From NCBI GenBank assembly GCA_012845835.1, contig JABAKD010000108.1, positions 536,001 through 600,000 of the forward strand: a DNA stretch of 64,000 bases, read 5' to 3'. Positions 13,501 to 22,500 of the stretch are shown here, piece after piece. Numbering within the stretch: the stretch's first letter is position 1; each line of letters begins with the position of its first letter. Under the pieces are notes generated by a model. The model saw only the letters and a program-made list of their open reading frames with translations, was not told the DNA's origin and did not search any database. A program made the translations under genes and the position numbers. This stretch comes from Undaria pinnatifida (Eukaryota; Sar; Phaeophyceae; Laminariales; Alariaceae).

Positions 13501-16500
13501 CGGTTGAATAGTGCCACTGCTCTTTATAGTGCCGGCGAAATTGTTTTGCCCGGTTCAAGGGGCTCTGTACAGTGGGTACCCCGATTTGAGTGCACCCGAG
13601 TTAAGAGTAACACCGCTCACTCGGGAGTCAAGAGCGACCAACTCGGCATGACACATGTCCCGCCACACTAAAGGCTATACACTTCCCACCACATATTCGA
13701 GCGCTTGGTGCTTAACCCCTTTACAACTGAAAACTCGTTTTTGGGGACAAAATCAGTTGGATTTAGTATAGGGAGGGGTTCGGGGGCTCTAAAGGGGTTA
13801 AGAGCGCATGTTTGGACTTAAATGGGGGTACCCAGTGCTGTACCTTTATCGTAATTGAATAGCATGCGTACGGTGGGGGGCTGCCAATAGTGCCGGTTGA
13901 ATAGTACCACTGCTCTCTACTGTGCGGGCGAAATCGTTTTGCGCTATTTGAACTCTCCACAAGTGCAGCAACTAACTCTGTACAGTAGGTATGTTCCCAA
14001 GTAGTGCCGGTGCCCCGAATAGTGCCGGTATATTTTGGCTGGCACTTACCGGTACTATAGGAGCCCCCCAGCAACCGCACGATTACAGTAGGTGGTCCTA
14101 TATAGTAGTGCGGGTCATATAGTGCGGGTGTCCGATATTGTGCGGGTGAAATCGTTTGGCACAATATAGACCCCTCTATAGTGGCCGGTTTGTATATAGT
14201 GCGGGTGCCCGGTATAGTGCGGCTAAATTTTCGTGACACATACCCGCACTATGTAGGGTAAAGCACGCTATCGCATGATTCCTCGATATGGGCAGTCTTA
14301 GAGCTGTGTAATTATTATTAATAGCTGTATTTTGTGTTGTACCTGGTGGGTTGTAGAGAAAAACACCTGCCACCGTGATGTTTAGTCACCCGTACAAAAG
14401 CCGCACAATAGCCGCACAATAGCCGCACAATATCCCGAAACGAAGCGGTCAGCACAAAGTAGGAGGAGTGCACTATCTCTTCCCCCCCCTCTGTGGGAAC
14501 TCCGCAGCATCTGAGCTGTGGGTGTATGGTGCAATGATGCAATGCGCCACCACGAAGGTGAACCAAAGCCCCTGACCGCCTCTGCTTTGACCGGTGCCGT
14601 CTTGATCACGTCAACCTTCCTGAACACCTTTTTCATAGTTAATCCGTTTACTACCGATATTAAAGAAATCCCATACTAATTCCAAGTAGTTTGCCCTCCC
14701 CAAAAAGTGGCAAAAACTTCTGAAATATAATAGATGAACCCGTCGTCACCTACCTGCCCCTTCAATACACTACTACTACCGTATATGCAACGTGTGAACG
14801 TGTTGACAGAGTTTTGGCAACGTGTGAACGTGTTGACAGAGTCTCGGCTCACCAGAGCATTTTTGGCAGAGAGTCACTGAAAACAAGTCTAAAAATCACC
14901 TTGATTGACCAGAGTCATGACAGAGTATTGACAAGAAGAGTCGTGAGTCTTGAGCGAGTTTTGACCAGAGTCGTGCCCACGGGAGCTACGATGCAGCGAT
15001 ATAGGGTGCCCCCCAAAAGGCGTGTGACGAAATCGGAAAGTAAGTGCAACCCGACGCTAGAGGCACCATTTTTTTGCTTTATTTTTGTAAGTGATGGGGC
15101 TCCTCATACAATAATACTATAATAATACTATACTAATACTATATATTACTATAGTATTACTATAATATTACTATACCAATACTATAACAATACTATAATA
15201 TTACTAAAATAATACTATAATACTATACTGATACTACAATAATACTACACTAATTCTACAATAATACTATAATAATACTACACCAATACTATAATAATAC
15301 TATAATAATACTACACTAATACTATAATAATACTATAATAATACTATAATAATACTATAATATTACTATAATAATACTATAATAATACTATAATAATACT
15401 AATAATACTATAATAATACTATAATAATAGCATAATAATACTACAATAATACTACAATAATACTACAATTATACTATGAGATTACTATAAGAGAAATATA
15501 ATACCAGTACTATAAATATACACTATATGATCATTCTTTTTGGGGGATTCGGTGAGGAGTTTTTTTCGTCTCGGGCTCAGTATGCGATTCTCGGAACTGG
15601 AATTCTCGGTCGAATAGCTTCGTTCAAGGGCCGGATTCGGGGGGCGGCTCGAACGCCCCTCGCCCTGCCGTATCCGTTCCGCACGTACCTGGCCGGGATC
15701 GGGTACGTGGGCTGAGCGAGACAAACGAGAAGCGCGCAAATTGTTGGGCGGTATACGCCCGAGCTATTATTGGATCTTCTTGGCATATGCAGAGCTTGAA
15801 CGAAAAAAACATACCGGTACCAGGTATGTATGGGAAAACACTTACTTCCAAGTTCGCGTCACTTCCAAATTGGCTTCTTATTTCGTACCCACCACACTTT
15901 TTTCATGGTCACACCTCGAAGCGTTTGGCCTATAATTGCGCGCATCGTACGACTGACTGCTGTGTCGTTGCTTTTCGATATCGGATTTCAAGGTTAACTA
16001 CTTTTTTTCGAGCGTTCGTTGTCTTCGAGGGCGGCCGTTCCCTACCCAACAACATCATCATTACACCCAGTGTCCGTGCTGAGTCTTCATCCTACATCTA
16101 GACTAGAGATATACAATTTATTATTATGTGATCACAGACTGAGACAGAGTAAACCAAACAATCTCATTTAATCAACAGTATAAAGCAAGTGAAATGCTAG
16201 CGTACCGGGTATGAGAACACAACAAAACAGGCCAGACCACGAAAAAAAAATAGAAAACGAACACAACTCGAACGGAGTGGCTTATAAAAATCGCAGTAGT
16301 ATTAATAGTACGAGAAACAATGCCTTATTGTCAGTCTTTTTCATCGCCGCTCCAAAGAGTCCTTCCGTGTATATTGGTCCACGATCCACCATCTATCTTT
16401 CAGGACCGCATAATAAATACTATGCCACAGTAATTCCATGTATATTTATCCCCACAAATGTGAATGCAGTTCTAAAGGTAGGTGTGACATGGTTCTCAAG

Positions 16501-19500
16501 GTGGTAGTGTTTCGAACGCTTTGTTGTGTGGTTGCAAGAATTGCGCTGGCTGCTGAATGCTGTTGGTAAATACCTGATCAATACGTCGTGTGGGCCAGCA
16601 ATTGATGACAGTTGAGTAAAATATAGGTATATTCTTGAAAATGTCATTTCGTGTTCGCCAAGAACTAACCGGTGATACGAAGTAATAGGGACCTTCTGCA
16701 CAAATATCTCGTGGTACCTATCACTACGCATACGCACGTCAGACGCAAGTCAATTGGAAAAAGAAAAGAATAGAAAAGACAGAGAAGAAAGGAACGGGGT
16801 ATTATATTCCGATTCAAGATCATCACCCTGTTTCAAGCTGAAGCAGGCGCTCATTGCTCTTTATCTGTTGTGGGCAATATTATAAAAAATGAAAATACAC
16901 TCCAGCTGTGAGATCGAAGATTTCGTCGAAACTCATCTTTGCAAGCTGTGTGTGATACTCCGATCGCGCGCATTACGAGTTGTGTGTCCTCATTAAGGAT
17001 ATAGGTCGGCGACTCCCGTTGCAACTACAGTGTAGCTATCAGGGTCAACAGGGTGATGTTAGTCAGTCTGTGCGCGGAAACTATAAACCCCTTTTCTGAG
17101 GGGGACAAAATTTGACAGCTGCGGAAGGAAATGCATCCTTTTATCAAGTGAATCTTGTAAGTCGAATAACCGGTGAGGGGGGTGGGGCGGAGTTTTGAAG
17201 GACGTGGGGGCCTGGTTTTGATCAAAAGCGAGCGGGTTTGGAGGGGGGGGGGAGGGGGGGGGAAAGGGGGCAATTTATGCATGTAAGCTATAAATCCTTT
17301 CGAGGGGATAAATCTGACGGTTTTGGCACCAGTATATTATTGGGGGCGGGGGGGGGGGGGCGTGTGGGGCAGCTCAATATGTGCCTGGAAACTATACATT
17401 ATTTTGAGGGGATAAATGTGACGGTTTTGGAAATAATACATCAGTTTATCATGTATATCCTGGGGTAAGTCGTACAATCAGTGAGTAAAGAGAGGGTGGA
17501 GTGTTCGAGGGGGTGGGGTTGGGATGGGTTGGGGGGGAGGTGGGGGGTGTGGGGGCGGGGGGGGGGGAGGAAGGGCTTTAGGTGAGGGGTTTGTTATACG
17601 TGTGGTGCTAGGTCTAGGCGATGGTGCGGGTGATGGGGAAGAAGGGGGCGTTCGAGGCGGGGGGGGGGGGGGGACACAGCGGCATGGATGGCTCTCGAAA
17701 GATAATGAGGTGATATCCTGTGCGTGAAGTCTTTATTAATGTGGCGGATTTCGATATTTGGTGGGGCGTTTGAGTAAGAGAGAGCAAGAGGGGGGGTGGG
17801 GGGGGGGGGGGGTGGGGGATTTTTTAGGAGGTTTAGGTCACAAATAATATTCAAATACACTTCGGCTGTGAGGTCAAAGATATGTAGCAGCTTGTTATAC
17901 GCGTGGTGCTAGGTCTAGGCGATCGTGTCAATATATATGGCTGCTTTTATGCCGGGACATGTCGATTTGACCGCTCTTCTTACGTCCCGAATGGCATTAT
18001 CGTGGCGCCCTGGGGGCTCTGGGCACCAACTGCATAGATTCATCCCGAGGTCGAGCGTTTGGTACGAATTGCGGTCGCATAGCAATTTTTTGCCCTACGC
18101 GAGTACCAGGTACAGTATGCAAGAAAACCCGCGAAAATATTAGCGAGCTTAGGTTTATTACCCAATAAGCGAATGAAATCGGAATTTTTAACGATTTTCT
18201 TCGGTGCCGCATAAGCAAGTGACAAAGAGTTGATTATTCGGGCACAACAAGCATTCCACAATGATTATTCGACTATTTCGCCAGTGAGTCAAATACGCAC
18301 TGTTTTGGCCTAAATACCCGGGGGGGCCTAAATCCTGCATATAAATGGCTCTAATTCGTCCATTTTAAATTGCATTTGGTGCTGTTGTTGCTGTTCAAGT
18401 GTTTCTCATCCTCATTCCGAGCGTGCTTGCTCGGCACGCCTACATGATATTGTAGGCTCAAAATCGCTTTTTGGTGCGACCTACCATGCAAATAACTCAT
18501 TGAACTGCGCTCGCATTGCAAATGTTTGCCGTATGCGAAAAGTATGCGAAAAAACCCGACTCAGTCGAAATAATTGTGAGCTTATTGGGTCAAAGACTAC
18601 CAGCAAATCACGAGAAATAACCCAATGGAGTCGGGGTTGACACGCCGTGCGGGGAGGCACATCGACCCGGGAGATCATCGTTATAGTTCTCGCGTTGGTG
18701 GGGCTGTAGTCTAGACATTCAGAGGATTTCTTAACCGGGGACGGGGCCCTATCTCCCCCGTGTGCGACGGAACTGCCCCCCATTGGTTGGTGAGCCTCTA
18801 TCATCCTCCTACTAGGGTGGGGGATCGCTGTGGAGCTCAAACCAATCAGCGATTCTAGCCAATGGAACTGGGGGTTCCACATCTTGGGGGGCGGTGTCGA
18901 CCCGAGAGAACTCGGTTTTCTTCCCCCGTTCGTGAATTTTTAGATATATGGAATGACCCCTGGACCGGGGATGGGACCCTATCGTCTCCGGGTGGTGGAG
19001 CTGGCTCTATTGTATAGGAACCCCAGGGGGATTTCCACACTGTGCGGGGGGGTATCAATCCTGGTGATATATAGATTTATACCCCTTAAAGGATTTATAG
19101 CTTCCACGCACAAATTGCCCGCCCGTCCACCCCCCCCACCCGCCCCCCCCCCCCCCTTCCCCCCCCCTCCAAACCCGCTCCCTTTTGATCAAAATCAGGG
19201 CCCCACGTCCTTCAAAAACTCCGCCCTCCCCTCACCGGATATTCGACTTACAGGATTCACTTGTTAAACGGATGCAGTTCCTTCCACAGCTGTCAGATTT
19301 TGTCCCCCTCAGAAGCGGGTTTTATAGTTTCCGCGCACAGACTGACTAGCATCACCCTGTTGACCCTGATAGCTACACTGTAGTTGTAAGGGGAGTCGCC
19401 GACCTATATCCTTAATGAGGACACACAACTCGTAATGCGCGCGATCGGAGTATCACACACAGCTTGCAAAGATGAGTTTCGATAAAATCTTCGATCTCAC

Positions 19501-22500
19501 AGCTGGAGAGTGTATTTTCCTTTTTTATAAAATATCCGTGTTCGTTCCCGGGTTGTCGAAGTTGTACACATGTGAATGGATTATGATTATGGGAATGGAC
19601 CCTATCGTCCTCAGATGACGGTTACTTTATTGTGTACGATCTCCGGCAAATGAGCGACCAGCAATCAGACAAAAAGGCCATACCAGGAATTTTATGTTTA
19701 TGTTTTCGTCTAAACTCGATCGAGCCTGAAATTCTTAACTACCAAATCATTTGTTCAGTGCTATCGCGTACTACTAATATTCCATCGACCAGACGAGAGC
19801 GGTCTACAGCAACAAGTAGAGGCATTATTTTAATTGCATTCGAGGAATTGAATGAAGAAGGCAGCGACACCGTGTTTCACGCCTAGAATACCGTTAGCAA
19901 GTCTCTCCACGATCACTATACACACACAGAGAGACACATACATTCGGTCTGCGAGCCTCGGATCTAGATATTATAGAAGTCAAAATACACTCCAGCTGCT
20001 GTGAGATCGAAGCTTTTGTCGAAACTCATCTTTGCAAGCTATGTGTGATACTCCGATCGCGCGTATTATGTTATGGTACGTATCATGCATGTAGTAGCAG
20101 TAGCTGGCTCAATGCGCGCTTGTCAGTTGCTACGTAGAGAACATGCATCAAACATTTAGCCATCATCCCTCTGCCGGGTTGAGTCGAAAGTCAAAAAACG
20201 CACTCGAAACGACTCTTCGTGGCCAGACTAGAGGGTCAGTCTGCGTGGGCTCGGATTTATCCGATCGAAATACATATGATGAAGCTCGGAATCGGATTCA
20301 CGCAAGAAACGGAGAAACGGAGAAAACGACAGAAGAAGTAAGTAGTCCAGTGTTAGTCTAGTCTATATCAATCTCTTGGCATTACTTTACGTTCTACACG
20401 CGTAGACCATGTGTTTCGTTGGAAACGGTTTTTACTCTCTATCGAATATTGAATCGAACAAGTCGAAGTGCTGCCCTGCCCTAGGGTGCCGGCGTATGCC
20501 GGCACCGATGCGAGTACCGTAAACTACACAAGATAACACACCCCCGGTGATACATTTGAGCGCTTGAAAATATTATCACCGGGTGTGGTATCCTGTGGGG
20601 GGTGTGGTATCTTGTGTAGCCCCGGTGATAGAGTGCTGGTCGCGGCGGCCCCCAGGGGGTGTGATAAACCAGGGGGTGTGATAGCACGTCCGACCTCCCA
20701 CGGGGTACGTTTGGGGGTGTGATAAATATGGGGGTGTGATAAACCAGGGGGTGTGATAGCACGTCCGAACACCCACAGGGTGTGTTTGGGGGTGTGATAA
20801 ATATGGGGGTGTGATAAACCAGGGGGTGTGATAACCTCCGAACACCCACAGGTCGTGCTTGGGGGGGGATACCGAAGCACTCCTTGTAGAGTTGAGCCGC
20901 TGCTGCGGCACACTTGAAGGGGTGTGGTATTGCGGGGGAGTGATACCTGTCCGAACGTCCGCACACACGGTATGTTTTTGCGCCTGCTGTACAGCTGCGG
21001 TCGAAGCAGTTGTCGGAGAAGCGGGGGCACTTGCAGAGGCATTTTGCTCTCCCTCAACGTTCATGTTGTTGGAGGTCTCCACACGGGGTGTTCCCCCCGC
21101 ACACAGGGTGTGGTGTTGTGTGCCCACGGGGCAGATGTTCTATGACCCCGGTGGTAGAAAAGAGGGACCCTGTGAATGTATGCGGCGTAACTAAAATTAT
21201 CACCGGGGTGTGGTATCTTGTGTAGCCCCGGTGATAAATCGATGGTTGCAAAAATGCGCCCAAAATTATCACCGGGGTGTCGTATTCTGTGGGGGGTGTG
21301 GTATCTTATGTGGGTGTGTTATCTTGTGTAGTTTACGGTAGCACCTACTACTACTGCTGTAGGTCCTGCTCATGTTCCTTTCGTTTCTTACCCGTGGGCA
21401 CGTATCATATTAACGAAGGACACTTTTGAATCGAAAATATTTATTTTTTATTAATCGAATTGAATTCGATTCGATTTGTTTGGTGGAAACATACCAGGTA
21501 CGAATTTGGCTCCTATCGGGAAACCACGTGTTGCGTGCTGTCAATGGTTTTTTTTCGATCGTAATAATATTTTGATCTACCGTGACGGCGATGCAGCTAC
21601 CAGCGACGTCTAGAACTATCCCCTTTCTGTGTTTTCGGTAGTTTCGCTTTTTTGTCGCGGCACTTGGCTTTTATCGAGCTGGTGAAAAATATGGACTTGC
21701 GACCGCCATTATTTATTTTGAAGCGCCACAGCCGGGGTATGTATGCTACAAGTATGGTGTGATCTGTTACAGCGCAGTATAGCAGTGAGCGCGGCTGTTG
21801 CCCCGGTCGCCACTCATTGGGCTTCACGATTTATCGCCTCTCTCGGCGGTGATTTTGTCAATAATCATAATTCCCTTAAATAAAGCTACGACAGATTGCC
21901 TCGGGGACATTGGCCCAGTGAGAACATGCCATGCAAGTGTGATTTGCAAGTTGGATGAAATCCTCCACTTCAAATCGAACTCCCCCCTGAGGGGGTGTGC
22001 ATTTACCCGGGTATTACCCGTACCCGGGACTTCTGTAAGTTCTGTAGGACATCCATACCCGTACCTGCAACTTCTGTAAGTTATGTACGCCCGCGCCACA
22101 ATACCCGGAACTTCTAGAAATTCTGTAATAGGACATTCATACCCGTACCCGGAACTTTCCTGTGCCACAATACCCGGGGTGCGGGTACAGCGCCTTTTGC
22201 ACCCGCCCGGAACTTCTGTGAGTTCTCTACGCCCGTGACACAATACCCAGAACTTCTTAATCCACAAACCCTACGGAACATAACCTTGAGATTTTCATCG
22301 TACGTACATATGTTTTGTTTTTTGCAGCATTAAGTTTCATACTTTTTGGGGGGATGGTATGTACCTTTTTTTTGTTTTGTGTGTGTGTTGTTTTGTACCT
22401 CTTTTTGTTTTTGAATACTTGTATAGACTATTGTTCCTTTTGGTTTTCACCCTCTGGTTTTTGTACCATGTTATTTGCTCCGCACAGGTGAAAGCCGAAA

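Larger units (their letters stand above)
11631..22487 (+). other. Intron 6, about 10.9 kb, loaded with transposons
   Basis: Donor GTGAGT; acceptor GCTCCGCACAG after a T-rich tract. Both flanking exons are phase 0 and in the same protein context. Named elements inside it: the MITE cluster (13,330-14,260), the 2.65-kb TIR element (16,881-19,530), the 826-bp TIR element (20,515-21,340), and several tandem arrays. Stretches with nothing recognised include 11,640-12,290, 12,560-13,330, 14,270-15,100, 15,490-16,040 and 21,345-21,990. Confidence 0.6.

Noticed and set aside
20481-21127. Three overlapping minus-strand frames of 160-180 codons rich in His/Pro/Thr
   Set aside because: They are translations of the GGGTGTGATAA modules of the TIR element, open in several frames at once.
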